This document shows positions 9,853 through 20,435 of a DNA stretch of 64,000 bases, piece after piece. This DNA is from Rhynchopus sp. YZ270_cl-10 (taxonomy: Eukaryota; Euglenozoa; Diplonemea; Diplonemida; Diplonemidae). The notes under the pieces are model-generated. The model was not told where the DNA came from and did not search any database. It saw only the letters and a list, made by a program, of their open reading frames with translations. The DNA lies in assembly GCA_964035575.1 (NCBI GenBank), contig OZ037890.1:992001-1056000 (forward strand). Direction: 5' to 3'. The number at the start of each line of letters is the position of its first letter. Within the stretch, counting starts at the first letter, position 1. The position numbers and the translations under genes were made by a program.

Positions 9853-10814
9853 TTCTGTTCCCCCTTAGAAGAAGGTGCTCACCCAATTCCTTATCATCTC
9901 TCCTGAATGACAATAGATATTTTTAACAGGGTTTCCGCAAGCCCATTTTGTTTTTCTTTGTCCCAAAATTGGGCTGAGCACAAAAAAAAAAAAACCTCCA
10001 AAAAGTCAGGGTAGATCCTTAGCGAAAGTGAAAATAAGGATTCGAGATTTTTTATTTTTTTTTCCTTTTTTTTTTTCCTTTTTTCTCTGGCCCATTTTTT
10101 TGGTTACCTACTAATTTCCAGCCACAGAGTGGCACCACCACGGTCCGCAATCGATCCGGAAAGTCAAAATAAGGGGAAAACCAAAAGGAAAAAAAGTAAA
10201 AGTTCGCTACCGTTTTTTTGGATGGCCTTCGGCCCGCCAATACCCCTTTAATATTTGTCTTCACTTCATAAGACAAGGACCAATGAGTGTCACCTTGCAT
10301 AAGACAATTTTGAAGCATAACCTTGAAGAACACAATTACTATGTCCGCAAACCCGCAAAGCAGACCATTGTAAAAGGGGTGGTGCTGAGGGTGGAGGTTT
10401 CGAAGAAATGCGGGTGTGTTAAAGGTCGGGTAGGGTATGGGTCACCTGTACGGAGTATGAGATCCAGTAATAAAGACTTCAACCGGACCAAGGCAGAAAC
10501 ACAACACTGTTCGGCCAAAATCCAAAAACCCACAGGGCCCCAGTATTGTTGTCGAAAATCCCCACTTAATTTTTGGTGGGATTTTGAACTTTGCCCAAAA
10601 ACTGCGGAAAAAAAATTTCCGCTCGCTGCGCTCGCGGAGGTTCACCCAATGCGGTCTCGCCCACCCAAACTGCTGGTGCATCGGCACCACCTATTTAATT
10701 TTGAAAATTTTCTTGCTAATGCCGGGTACTACCACTTTTTTCAGAATGTTTCTAGAAAGTATTACCCTTGTCAGAGGGCGCAGTGTCCGACAAGGGTCAC
10801 TGCCGGAATGTGAT

Positions 10815-10985
10815 TTAATTGGTCAAACGCCGAAGGAAAAGGAAGCATGCGAAAGAAAAAAAGTAGCGTACCGTGCCTGCGGCGCAAGCTTGCAACCCAC
10901 CCTTCCCATGACTAGTTTGGCAGTAAAAGTGTGCTATTTTGAGCGCAATTTTTAGAAATGTTGCGTACCGTGGCTTCGCCATGGG
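10815..10985 (+). repeat. Dispersed repeat R1, copy a
   Basis: About 170 bp (GGTCAAACGCCGAAGGAAAA, then CCTGCGGCGCAAGCTTGCAA, then TGTTGCGTACCGTGGCTTCG) that recurs at 59586-59765. A hairpin (ACCCTTGTC / GACAAGGGT) lies at about 10762-10797 just before it, and GCTCGCTGCGCTCGCGG mini-palindromes lie around 10620, 11290 and 11335. Confidence 0.75.
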
Positions 10986-11830
10986 TGCCACGACCGCCGT
11001 TTCTTTTTGTAAATATACTGAGGTCACTGTGTGTGCCTGGTGCAAATATCAATGCAGTGCCGAACTCCGCAGTAGAATAACCGAGGAATTCTCACATTCC
11101 GCCGGAGGCCCTAACGAGCTGGGTTGGGGACCCTGGTTCGACCGAGTTTCAGCGAAAACCCCCAAAACCTATATTATCCCCTGGGGTTTAGTTCTACGAC
11201 AGCTGAGATGTGTAAAAAAGCACCACTATTCTGCCTCAGTACAGTACCAACCTGCTTGTTGGTTTTTTTTTAGATCGTCACTCAATTTTCCCGCTCGCTG
11301 CGCTCGCGGAGGTACACCTTAAATTTTTTTTCCCGCTCGCTTCGCTCGCGGACAAACCATCAACCCCCCACGATTTCCCAAAAACCTGAAAGTTAGCGTC
11401 AGGCCTGCGCCGAAAAATCTCAAAAACGGGAGAGAAAAAAAAGGAAAAAAACGAAAATAAATCTGGGATTTTTAGCGTTTTTAGCGAAAATAAGGATCTA
11501 CCCTGCAAAAAGTCACCCTTATTGTACCCTCGCTTGAGCTTGAGATTTGATGTTCAGCCACTCATGATGGCCTTTCTCCACTCCGTCGTCTTATCTTACG
11601 AAATCACACAGAGGGGGGTGTCTTCCTCCAAACCCGCAAACCCGTAAGCACCTTGACGGCAGAGGCCTCATGCATTTTTCCTTTAGGATCCCCAAACCCA
11701 GGGTCATCCAGGTTTTCGAGGACTTCATTATCACTGCTGTGTCTTCGAAGCCAGCGACAAAATGAAGGGCAATGAGGCACTCAGAAGCGTTCTTCGTTGT
11801 GTAGCTCAGCGAAGAGCTAAGCAAACATCC

Positions 11831-11846
11831 CCCCCTTTTTCCACAG
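11831..11846 (+). promoter_or_regulatory. Candidate trans-splice acceptor for the NTF2-like gene
   Basis: A pyrimidine run ends in CCACAG at 11846, 45 nt before the ATG at 11892. It could also be the acceptor of a 5' UTR intron. Confidence 0.45.
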
Positions 11847-11891
11847 AAATATCCCCCTACACCTTGTCACCCTCTTCCAAAAACCTTAACT

Positions 11892-12230
11892 ATGTCCGCC
11901 GTCGAGCTTGCGACACGCCTTGTGGAGTTTCTTAAGGCAGGGAAGTGTGCGGATGCAGTGGCCGAGTTTGTGACTGAGGCTACCGTTATTGAGGTCCCGG
12001 GGATGGTCTTTTCGAGCACACACAAAGGCAAGGCGAAGATCCTGAAGGAGTGGACGAAGCAGTTCAAGGACGGGATGAAGCCGATCAAGGAGCCCCCGTT
12101 CACATCTCCCAAGCCAGGTGTGGCTGTGCGCAGGCTTACCGTTGACGTCAAAATTATGAACATCGACCTTAATGAGACAATCACCTTCAAAGATGGGAAG
12201 CTGGTCACAATGATCCTGAAGAAGGCCTGA
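11892..12230 (+). CDS. Small NTF2-like / SnoaL-like protein, 112 aa
   Basis: The predicted protein starts MSAVELATRLVEFL and ends TMILKKA. The pattern of an N-terminal helix pair (LVEFLKAGKCADAVAEFV), then EATVIEVPG, a KGKAKILKEW helix and a run of alternating strands to the end is that of small NTF2-fold (SnoaL/DUF4440-type) proteins, and the length fits. Such proteins are dimeric cone-shaped folds used as enzymes or binding modules; the ligand cannot be predicted. There is no signal peptide or membrane segment, so it is probably cytosolic. The start is the first ATG after a pyrimidine tract with AG. Even coding composition and a full-length open frame in AT-rich surroundings support a real gene. 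Confidence 0.75.
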   Translation: MSAVELATRLVEFLKAGKCADAVAEFVTEATVIEVPGMVFSSTHKGKAKILKEWTKQFKDGMKPIKEPPFTSPKPGVAVRRLTVDVKIMNIDLNETITFKDGKLVTMILKKA

Positions 12231-12710
12231 TCCTCCTGTTTATCGAACACAGAGCACCTAAATCCAGCAAAACGTTGCTCTTATATTTTTCGGTGCGTCT
12301 TTAGTCCACAAAAAAAAAAAATGGCGCCCTTTTTTTGTGCGTTCAACGCTTCCATTTCTCCGAGTGCAATACTAACCGGCGGCTATTTCCAAACAGTTTA
12401 TTGTTACAAAAATGTTTTATTATAGTGAAGGGAGTTCCTGCTGGAGTGGGTTCGACTCTCGACTCTTCCAAATTTAACATTTTTCACGACAAATACATGC
12501 TGCTCTCTCAAAAATATGGGAGGAAACCCTCGTCTTTTTCTCGTGATCGCGTAACCAACAATATAAAATTATTTTTTTTCCTGAAAAAAAAAACATTAGG
12601 TTGCACATATTCTCTTTGCCTTTTCTGTTTCTTTTACTTTTTGTTTGTTTACTGGGTATCGCCATGCAAGTGGAGACTCCTGCACACTGTACCCACACCC
12701 CTTTTTTTTT

Positions 12711-12748
12711 GTGACTAAGGACTGAGGCTTAAGTTCATTTAAAAACTC
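12711..12748 (+). repeat. Intergenic hairpin motif, type 1
   Basis: GTGACTAAGGACTGAGGCTT followed by AAGTTCATTTAAAAACTC. Confidence 0.5.
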
Positions 12749-12770
12749 TTTCGCCTTTTTTCTATATAGA

Positions 12771-12799
12771 TACACTGTCACGGGCTTTGTATTTCAAGT
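12771..12799 (+). repeat. Intergenic motif, type 2
   Basis: TACACTGTCACGGGCTTTGT then ATTTCAAG; shared with 25752 and 34784. Confidence 0.55.
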
Positions 12800-13138
12800 T
12801 ACATTTTTTCTCCCCTTCCTGGACCTGCCTCGCCCTTGATACATCTTATGTGCTCACCGAATTGCAAAGTAAAAAAAAATACATCCAAAGACACTTGACG
12901 GGGCGTTCTTATACAAAGGAGATGTCCGTTGCAGTGTTGTTACATTGGTGCTCTAGTTTTTCTTCATGAACGTGGTCAAAACACATTCCCCTTTTTTGGC
13001 AGTCCTCTTTACATCTTACTATGATTTTTCACATTTTTTATCTTCCCTTTTCTTTTCTTTGGTTTGTTTGTTTTTTGTACTTTCATCCATGGCTGACATA
13101 GGTCACTCAGTGATGTCTGTCTCAAATACCTATTTTCC

Positions 13139-13172
13139 GGTGACTAAGCACAAGGCTTAGAGTCATCTAATT
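13139..13172 (+). repeat. Intergenic hairpin motif, type 1
   Basis: GGTGACTAAGCACAAGGCTT then AGAGTCATCTAA. CTAAGC pairs perfectly with GCTTAG. Confidence 0.6.
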
Positions 13173-13271
13173 TTGTTTTTCCCCCTTATTCGTGGATGTC
13201 CCGAATTACCGTTTTCTTGAGGTACACCGAGGTATTTCAAGTCAAAAAAAAAAAAAAAAATTCTTTTTTCA

Positions 13272-13305
13272 GATGTGTGCACACAAAGGGTCCACTCATC
13301 TGACT
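13272..13305 (+). repeat. Intergenic motif, GTGTGC variant
   Basis: GATGTGTGCACACAAAGGGT then CCACTCATCTGAC. The GTGTGCACAC palindrome is at the start. Confidence 0.4.
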
Positions 13306-13481
13306 AAATTTTTCTTTCTTTTTCTCCCCTCCATCTTTCGATTGAAAATAATATCTTAATCATTTTGGATGAAGATGAAATTTTCTCCCCTCTCTAACAA
13401 CCTTCTACCCTCTCTTTTTGCTTTTTTTTCTTCCTTCGCAAAATCTCTGTGATACAAATCCAAAGCTTACAGCACTTTCCC

Positions 13482-13526
13482 TTTCACTCCCCCTCCTCCT
13501 CCCCCCCCTTCCATCCCCCACCACAG
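13482..13526 (+). promoter_or_regulatory. Pyrimidine tract and AG acceptor before the CLC gene
   Basis: An almost unbroken C/T tract ends in CCACAG at 13526, 12 nt before the chosen ATG (13539). It is a candidate spliced-leader acceptor and supports this start. Confidence 0.6.
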
Positions 13527-13538
13527 AAGCCCCTTGCA

Positions 13539-16532
13539 ATGCAAGCAAGGTCGTACGAGGCGTCCTCTCAGGCGTCATCGTCTTTAGCAGTGTCAGAACG
13601 CACTGGGCTAAGTAGAGGCTTAGGGTCCAGCTCCTCCCAACAACGTTATGGCACTGAGGAGGACATCACCCTCGGGGGCTACGAGATGTCACCTCCGTCA
13701 GACCGTTGGACCGTCGTGAACACCCCAAGCCTCGCACCCAAAGCTAACGGAGCTGGCTTGCACCTCCCACGCAAGCCGGATGGTGACGAGCAAGACGTAG
13801 AGTTCCACGACTGGGTAGAAGATTCCAAATGGTCCTTTATCGACCACGACCGCGCCATACGAGAATTCCACGGCACCCTTCGGGAATCATGGTATAAATG
13901 CCAGGGCTGGGTTGCGGTCATCATCATCGGCATTTTAGTTGGAACCATCGGAGCAATGGTCCACATCTCCACCCTCTGGGCACACGGTCTCACCCGAGGA
14001 ATCTGCGTCGGTCGTTGGTACCTCTCGCCCATCCACTGCGATATGAACAAAAGCCACTTCACACATTACCCAGAACTCTTTGGGTTCTCTCTCCAAGACG
14101 ATCCGATCTCTTACAACCGGGTGTCTTCTGTCTGCTACATTACGGTATCGTGTTTGTTGACGTGCAGTGCAGCGTGGGTTGTATGCAATGTTTCGAGACA
14201 GGCAGCGGGCGCTGGGGTTCCAGAGATTAAAGCGATTTTGGGGGGAGCGGAGGTAAAGGGGTTTTCGACGGTGAAAACTGGGGTGACGAAGTGGGTGGCG
14301 TTGGTTGGAGCTGTAGGGGGGTCGTTGTCGATAGGGAAGGCCGCGCCTTTGATGCATATTGCGTTTAATGTGGGGGCCACTGTGGCGGGGTGCTTTGAGA
14401 AGTATAGGAACTCTATGGGGAAGATGCGTGAAATGCTCACCGCTGCCACCGCTGCCGGCGTCTGCGTCGCCTTTGGTGCACCCCTGGGTGGTGTGCTCTA
14501 CGCCTTCGAGGAGACCTCGACCTTCTTCTCCCCGCAGACGTTGTACCGATCCTTCCTCTGCTCCGTGATCGCAGGTGCTACCCTCCAAGCATGGGACCCC
14601 TTCCTCCACGGAAAACTCGCGCTTTTCTCTATAAACTACCACGTCAAATGGAACCTCTGGGAGCTTCCTCTCTTCGCAATGTTAGGTGTTCTTGGTGGGG
14701 TGATAGGATATGCGTTTAATAGGTATGGGAGGGAGGAGGAGGAGGAGGAGGGGCATATTGCTGTGAATCTCCTCAAAATGATAAAAAAAATGGGAGGGTT
14801 GCTTAAAATCGGTGAGGCGCTCTCGGGGGTGTTCATTAATAACAAACATACTATGGGTGTCATAACGTCATAACGCCACAAAAGTTTTTGAAACTAAATA
14901 ATATTCACCTCTCTCTACAGTCTGCATTTGCGGGTCGCGAAGTTCAGAAAACTGCATCGAAATGATATCGGTCCGATCAAGGAGGTGCTCATTGTCACAC
15001 TTCTTACGACAGTATGTCCTCTTTTTTTCAGATGCAAACGAAATGGACACAAGAAACGATACACACTGCCGCGAGAGAGCTATTCTGTTTCAATTCAACT
15101 TTCCCCCTTTTTAAGATGTACACATGGCATATTCATCTCAACTCTTTGTCCCCTCATTTTTCAGGTTCTCGAGATAGTATTCCTCCCCTCCGGGTTTCAC
15201 CGAACCGACGCCGAATCGCTTCAGATGCTCTTCTCCCACTGCGACATCGGGAACACCCCTGTTACCCAAGCAGATTTAGTACACTGCAAAATGACGCCGG
15301 ACGGGGCGCTCACTTTGGGGGTACTGAAGTTCTTTTTGACAGCACTCTCCTTCGGCATGCTGGTACCTGCTGGGCTGTTTATGCCTAATCTGGTGATTGG
15401 GGCCTGCCTTGGATGGTACTGCGGTCTTCTCTTCGACAACGCTGTAGCGATGAACCCCTTCGGCTTCGAATCCTTCGCCATCTGCGAGCTAAACGACAGT
15501 TCCTGCCTTGTTCCTGCTGTCTATTCTATTGTGGGCGCGGCTGCAGTGATGGGGGGTGTCAACCGCATGACTCTTTCTCTGGTTACCATTATGTTTGAAT
15601 TGACCGGAGGCTTCGAATATATTATCCCAGTCACCCTTGGCGTGATGTTCAGTAAATGGACCTCTGAGATGCTTGGAGGAAAAAACAGTATTTATAACCT
15701 CCTCATGGATCATAAAGGACTGCCCTTCTTGGATCCACGATTTGAAGGGAGGCATGACCGGACGTCAAATGCACCGATCAGTTCTTTTGTAAAGCTGGAC
15801 CCATCTTCGGTTCATGTGTTATATGAAAGGCAGACCATAGCGGATACGTTGGAGGTGTTGAAGGCATCTACCCCAGGGTTTGCTGTGGTTAAGAATGATT
15901 TGGAGATGAAGGTTTTGGGGTATATTTCGAAGCGGCAACTGACTATTGCTCTGGAAGAATTAGACGAAGAACTGCAAAGGGTAGGCTCTGTGGCGCAAGG
16001 GGACATCCCGGTTATGTTTATCCCTTCTTCAGAACTAAGCCCAGAGACTCCGTTTACGTTCCGCCAGAGAACACCTTCGTTTCATCGTCAATCTATGGGA
16101 GGCTCGAGTATCAACTATGCCTATGATTTGCACGGTTATGTGGATACCTCGCCGGTTACAATCCGTCCTGAGTGTGAAGTAGCTAGGGTCGCGTTGTTGT
16201 TCAGGCGGTTAGGGCTGAACAGCATTCTAGTGACCGATGACAACAACAATTTGCAGGGTTTTGTAACAAAGAAGATGCTCATCGAACACCTCCAAAGGGA
16301 CTATGAAATGCAAGAGCGTGGTGTGCTCAGCTGCCCTGCAGGGGTGTATGAGAGAGACGGCCCACGAAATGCAATGGAAGTGAGCGTCCACGACCTCCCA
16401 AAAGGAGGCTTTCATCAATCAGAGCAGGAGGCTGAGGTGCATACCGGGTTTGCGTATGAATCGCTGCCAGCGCTGCCGCAAGGGGCGCAGTTGATCCGAA
16501 AGAAGACAAGGAGAAGATCCTCCAGATACTGA
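13539..16532 (+). CDS. CLC-family chloride channel/transporter with two CBS domains (3 exons)
   Basis: Exons 13539-14722, 14921-15011 and 15165-16532 give 880 aa. Both introns are GT-AG (GTATGG...CTACAG, 198 nt; GTATGT...TTTCAG, 153 nt), and the joins restore the family sequence: AFN|S LHLRVAKFR and VTLLTT|VLEIVF. The protein has a hydrophilic N-terminus, about 18 membrane helices and two C-terminal CBS domains (GYISKRQL; GLNSILVTDD, GFVTKKMLIEHL). CLC landmarks are GAGVPEIKAIL, GKAAPLMHI, GAPLGGVLYAFEE, GLFMPNLVIGA and GGVNRMTLSLV. Odd: the filter serine of GSGIP is Ala, and the gating glutamate of GKEGP is Ala, with the next Gly also Ala; the internal proton-glutamate region (FEE) is kept. 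The family moves chloride or other anions across plasma or organelle membranes. Lack of the gating glutamate favours a channel-like or uncoupled protein (inference). Confidence 0.92.
15116..15150 (+). repeat. Recurring motif inside CLC intron 2
   Basis: GTACACATGGCATATTCATC is followed by a pyrimidine stretch, like the intergenic copies at 9809 and elsewhere. The motif is thus also found in an intron. Confidence 0.4.
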
Positions 16533-16715
16533 AAAAAGTCCCTCCATTTTTCAACTTTTTTCTATTCTTCCATAAAATGTCAAAGGGGGAAACTGATGTC
16601 CACAAAAAGATGAAAAAGGATGAGGAGGAGGAGGGCTTTTTATTGTTTTTTTTTTCTGATTCTCAACAAAAGGTGAATGACTTTAGGGACAGTGGAGCTA
16701 TGTGGCAACTACACT

Positions 16716-16801
16716 CACGGTGGCCCAGCGGACCCTTTTGGGGGTACCCCCTGGGGTACCCCCCGCGGACCCTACCCTAAGGGTAGGAATGGGCCACCGT
16801 G
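16716..16801. mobile_element. 86-bp hairpin element
   Basis: CACGGTGGCCCA at 16716-16727 pairs with TGGGCCACCGTG at 16790-16801. The loop holds GGGGTACCCC palindromes and GCGGACCC words. It is probably a very short MITE. Confidence 0.65.
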
Positions 16802-17132
16802 CTATTCCAACAATTTTTCAAAAAAAAAATAATCCCCCCCATTGTAGCTCAACAATAACAGTTTTTTGTTACCCCCAGATGCGATGTGGTAGTAATGTTC
16901 TTATTGTGTGGTGAGGATTTTTTTTTTTTATCTTTTTTCTGTGCGGAAATTCATAAGCCTCCAGTCTTGTTACATTCAAAGGAGAGCTCAGTTTTCCACA
17001 TTTTCCTTTTTTGCTCTTTTTGTAGTATAATCAAACAAAAATTTTTTTTGTATGTCCCTTCTCTTCTCCCCAGCCACTTAATGCATTTGCAAGCGTATTG
17101 TGTCAAGGTATATGGTGAGACGCACCGTGAAA

Positions 17133-17176
17133 AAGGTGACTAAGCACAGAGGGGGTCTTAGGTTCATCTTACCAAA
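17133..17176 (+). repeat. Intergenic hairpin motif, type 1
   Basis: AGGTGACTAAGCACAGAG, then GGTCTTAGGTTCATCTTACC. The stem is ACTAAG / CTTAGG(T). Confidence 0.6.
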
Positions 17177-17982
17177 AGCTTTTTTTTTTAAAGGCAAATT
17201 GTTGGGAATATTTCGGGTAACCCACGGAGTCGTCACAAGATGGCGTTTTTTTCTGCGCTTTTTTTTGCTTATTTTTCCTGTTTTTCTCGTATCGTAGCTG
17301 CTATACGTTATTAGTGGTCTAAAATCAAGCAAAAAAAAAAAAAATATCCCCATATCAGCAAAGGGTTGCTAATTTTCCTCCATTTGAGGTTTGAATAGGA
17401 GTGGGCTGGCTACCACATGACAGTCTTTTTCAAAAAAACCCTTCCCCAGATGGGACTGGCTTCCACTATAGCCTTTCCCACACCGCGAGGCAGGGAGAAT
17501 ACCCCGAGCCCACTTACTTCGCACAAGGATTTGCTCCCTTGTGTTCCAATTATACCCGTTTCGTTGACTGACGAGCGGTAGCGGGAGTAGGACATCTCAA
17601 CGGACCGCGAAATGGAAGTAAGTTGGGCGGAGGGTGGGCGTGGCGTGGATATATGCTGTTGCGACACGTGATTTTTCCAAGTTTTCAAAAAAAAAAATCC
17701 TCATTACTTTTGGTGTATACAAACCGAGGGGCACCTTCATCATGTTTTCTTCCCATTTTTTTTGACAGTGCCCCTGCGTCCGCCGATGAATGGTGAGGCG
17801 TTTGCGCTTTTCAACTTCCTTTTTTTCTTTTGTTACAACAACAGCTCCAGGGAGCTGTGAAAACTGCGGAAAAGCACCCTGAGTCAATCTCTCTGTTTAA
17901 CCCCATCTCTTCCCACTAATGGGGTTTAGACCCCTTCCCGCCAGAATGAAGTAAAGAACCCTACCCTTCCCCTGATATGCTT

Positions 17983-18309
17983 TCACAAACTGCCTCCTCC
18001 CCACCCCCTCACCTCCTGCGGAGAGTTTGAGAGTTCTTCCTCTTCTTGTGGCATTCCAGGCAGCACTTCCTTGCGTTTCCCGCAGTGGGTGCAGGTCTCC
18101 GGGCACTCGCTGAACCCGTGTGCTCCGCAGTGCCCTTCGAACCACTCGGGATCTCCGGCTTGGCTCGGCATTGACGCAGTATTAGCCAGTATTTCTACCA
18201 AAGTCTGGAGGTCATCTGGGAATTCGTACCTGTGTAGGTTGATCTGTTCCAGGATCCAGAAGTACGGATTTCGTTCTGAGTCACACCAGACATATTGTAG
18301 TGTTGGCAT
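17983..18309 (-). CDS. Small Cys/His-rich hypothetical protein (possibly first exon)
   Basis: The ATG at 18309 opens 108 residues starting MPTLQYVWCDSERNPYFW, with an acidic helix region and a compact Cys/His cluster (GHCGAHGFSECPETCTHCGK) that could bind zinc. On the minus strand a pyrimidine tract ending in CACACAG lies about 26 nt before the ATG, as for other genes here, which supports a real transcript. A possible donor GTGAGG follows CAGGAG near 18012, so the last residues (VRGWGGGSL) may be intron and the gene may continue further into 17400-17990. I do not recognise the family. Confidence 0.5.
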   Translation of the reverse strand: MPTLQYVWCDSERNPYFWILEQINLHRYEFPDDLQTLVEILANTASMPSQAGDPEWFEGHCGAHGFSECPETCTHCGKRKEVLPGMPQEEEELSNSPQEVRGWGGGSL

Positions 18310-18685
18310 TTTCAGGTGATATTATGTTGTTATTCTGTGTGAGACAGCGAGAGCGTCTCTCTTCCTGGCCTCAATTGGGTGCCTTGTTCATCGCGTCTTC
18401 TTCCTCAACAAGCAAGAACGTGTTCAATTTTTGCCTCTTCTTTACAGAGAGCTTTGCCTCTTGCTTGGTTCATCACTGCACGACGACCTCATGCCTCGGC
18501 CGCTCGGAATTCGTTATGGATGGAGTCCGTCAGGCGCAACGTCTGGTCCCAGTCGCTCAACACTGGGGGTTGTAACAGCCTCTCTCGCGGACTCTTCCAT
18601 AGCAAGCTTCGCTTGTGCTGCCTCTTCCTTGTCCCCGTTCCCCTGTGTGCCCCTCACCTCACCCCTCTGCATATCCGTCTGTAGT

Positions 18686-18840
18686 AATCATGATGCATAT
18701 GTCTCTCGTTGTGGGAGTGGGTTGCGCAATGGAGACCTCGCCGTTCCGCTGTGACTTTTGCACACGAAACATAACCACCTGTCATGGTGTGGGAAGGTGG
18801 GAATACCGCTAACATGGTGAGGAGTTAGCTCTTTTGTTTT
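18686..18840 (+). repeat. 155-bp direct repeat, left copy
   Basis: Nearly identical to 20130-20283; contains GTTGTGGGAGTGGGTTGCGC and CACCTGTCATGGTGTGGGAA. The two copies flank the Ub-WD40 gene at 18943-20043. Confidence 0.85.
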
Positions 18841-18900
18841 GAAAATGACAACACATCTTATTTCCTTCACGAGCACCACCACACCCCACCCCTCTTCTCT

Positions 18901-18925
18901 GCCCTCCACACACCTGTCCCTACAG
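18901..18925 (+). promoter_or_regulatory. Pyrimidine tract and AG acceptor before the Ub-WD40 gene
   Basis: A C/T-rich run ends in CCTACAG, 17 nt before the ATG at 18943. Confidence 0.5.
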
Positions 18926-18942
18926 AGCTACCTCCGAAGAAC

Positions 18943-20043
18943 ATGGACATCACAGGACACTTCGAGTCTGCAAGCTGTGTGATCGAAGTGGACGCGAGCG
19001 CCACCCTTGCACAGGTGAAGGAGAAGCTTGTTGCAGAGCTTGGCGTGCCGCGGGTTCGGGATGTTGGTGTGCGGATGAAGGGCGGTGGCGACATCGGCAA
19101 CGACGACTTGCGCATCTGCGACACAGTGATCAATGAAGGATGTGCCGTTGAGCTGTACTACACTGGTGCCAACATCACTCCTGGGGTGCTGCCAGGTTCG
19201 GAAGATAAATACTCCACCAGACTCTCCCCATGTGATAGGTACGTCGTAGTGATGTGGATGGACGAAGATCTTGCGTGCATCTTTGACACGGAAACACACG
19301 AGAGTCTGTGCCGCCTCCCTTGCATCTCTGCCAGTACACCATCCTTCTCACCGTGCAGTAAGTGGATCTCATTCATCAACGAGGTAACGGGGTGCGCTGA
19401 AGTTCATGACGTGAAGACAGGTGCATTGGTGCACTCCTTTGGAAATACAGGCGACACTACGAAGAGGTGGGGCACAGCTTGGTCACCCTGTGGAACAAAG
19501 CTGTTGTTGTGTTGCAGCGAAGGTTTGCAAGTGTGGGACATTGCAACAGGCGTTGTTGTGCATGAATGGGGCAACATTGCGGGTTGCGATCGTGGCCTAG
19601 TTGTGGCCGGTGACAAGGTGGCGACCTTTGCAGCTCATAGCGAAGAAGTCACCATCTGGGACTACACGACAGGGGCGGAGATACTTGTTCTGACATGCCC
19701 TTCGACTATTGAGCATGTCGCACTGTCACCAAACCAGACTCTCATTGCAGCATGTTGCGTCAGATATGTGCGTGTCTGGAACATTGAAACTGGTGAATGC
19801 GTATTTGAAGAAGTCTCAGACAGCGACAATGCATGGATTGATGTTGCTGTGTCCAACGATATTGTTGCTGCCTACTCTCCCACTACCTTGTGCGTCTGGT
19901 CCATTTCAACAGAGGAACAACTATTGAACCGTGAGTTTGAGAACCTGAATACTTACGGTGTTGCAATCAGCAGCTGTGGTGGTGTGCTGATCTACGCAGG
20001 GGATGAGGGCGTTGAGGTTGTAAACATCACCCAACTGTCTTGA
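18943..20043 (+). CDS. Ubiquitin-like plus WD40 propeller protein, 366 aa
   Basis: Residues 1-78 look ubiquitin-like (MDITGHFESASCVIEVD, ATLAQVKEKLVAELGV, VRDVGVRMKGGGDIGNDD, then INEGCAVELYY). Residues 85-366 are WD40-type blades with repeated phrases such as TRLSPCDRYVVVMW, VWDIATG, TIWDYTTG, VRVWNIETGEC and LCVWSISTEE. The design matches the three paralogues at 49-61 kb, but sequence identity is low. It is probably a cytosolic scaffold; no catalytic motif is seen and the Ub-like domain lacks a terminal GG, so it is not a ubiquitin precursor. The start follows a pyrimidine tract ending in CTACAG at 18925. It lacks the Cys-rich tail of the paralogues. A 155-bp direct repeat brackets the gene, suggesting that it moved or duplicated as a cassette. 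Confidence 0.85.
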   Translation: MDITGHFESASCVIEVDASATLAQVKEKLVAELGVPRVRDVGVRMKGGGDIGNDDLRICDTVINEGCAVELYYTGANITPGVLPGSEDKYSTRLSPCDRYVVVMWMDEDLACIFDTETHESLCRLPCISASTPSFSPCSKWISFINEVTGCAEVHDVKTGALVHSFGNTGDTTKRWGTAWSPCGTKLLLCCSEGLQVWDIATGVVVHEWGNIAGCDRGLVVAGDKVATFAAHSEEVTIWDYTTGAEILVLTCPSTIEHVALSPNQTLIAACCVRYVRVWNIETGECVFEEVSDSDNAWIDVAVSNDIVAAYSPTTLCVWSISTEEQLLNREFENLNTYGVAISSCGGVLIYAGDEGVEVVNITQLS

Positions 20044-20129
20044 ACCCATTTCCACAACGCAAGTGCCATCTAATATTTGCTTCCCATTCCTGCAGCTAGC
20101 CTGGGTAACTCCAAGCGGGAAGATACATA

Positions 20130-20283
20130 AATCATGATGCACATCTCTCTCGTTGTGGGAGTGGGTTGCGCAATGGAGACCTCGCCGTTCCGCTGTGACT
20201 TTTGCACACGAAACACAACCACCTGTCATGGTGTGGGAAGGTGGGAGCACCGCTAACTGGGTGAGGAGTTATCTCTTTTGTTT
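20130..20283 (+). repeat. 155-bp direct repeat, right copy
   Basis: Second copy of 18686-18840. Differences between the copies do not follow a codon pattern, so the short open frame inside is probably not coding. Confidence 0.85.
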
Positions 20284-20435
20284 ATCAGAATTCAAAAAGC
20301 TTTGACGTTTTTTGCGTTATATCTTACCATGCCTTCGAGGTGACACTGTGCACTGTACAGAAACTTTCGTAGGGTAAAACTGTCGAAAACAAAACAAAAA
20401 AACTGCCGCGTATTCTTATCCACATTGCATCCCGC

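Larger units (their letters stand above)
3742..11891. other. 8.1-kb gene-poor stretch rich in repeats
   Basis: I see no convincing protein gene here. The open frames are short, of odd composition, or run through microsatellites. The stretch holds inverted-repeat elements, hairpins, simple repeats and several copies of a recurring hairpin motif (listed separately). The rest is AT-rich with long homopolymer runs. Confidence 0.6.
12231..13481. other. Intergenic stretch with hairpin motifs
   Basis: No gene seen. It is AT-rich with T-tracts and four copies of the recurring motif (12711, 12771, 13139, 13272). Confidence 0.6.
16533..17982. other. Intergenic stretch with a hairpin element and one motif copy
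   Basis: No plus-strand gene is seen. On the minus strand an open stretch at 17410-17688 (after a CAACAG acceptor-like site near 17655) could be a further exon of the gene at 17983-18309, but I cannot prove the join. Confidence 0.4.

Noticed and set aside
12440-12480. GGGTTCGACTCTC, resembling a tRNA B box (similarly CTGGTTCGACCGAG near 11131)
   Set aside because: No acceptor stem, anticodon arm or A box can be placed around either.
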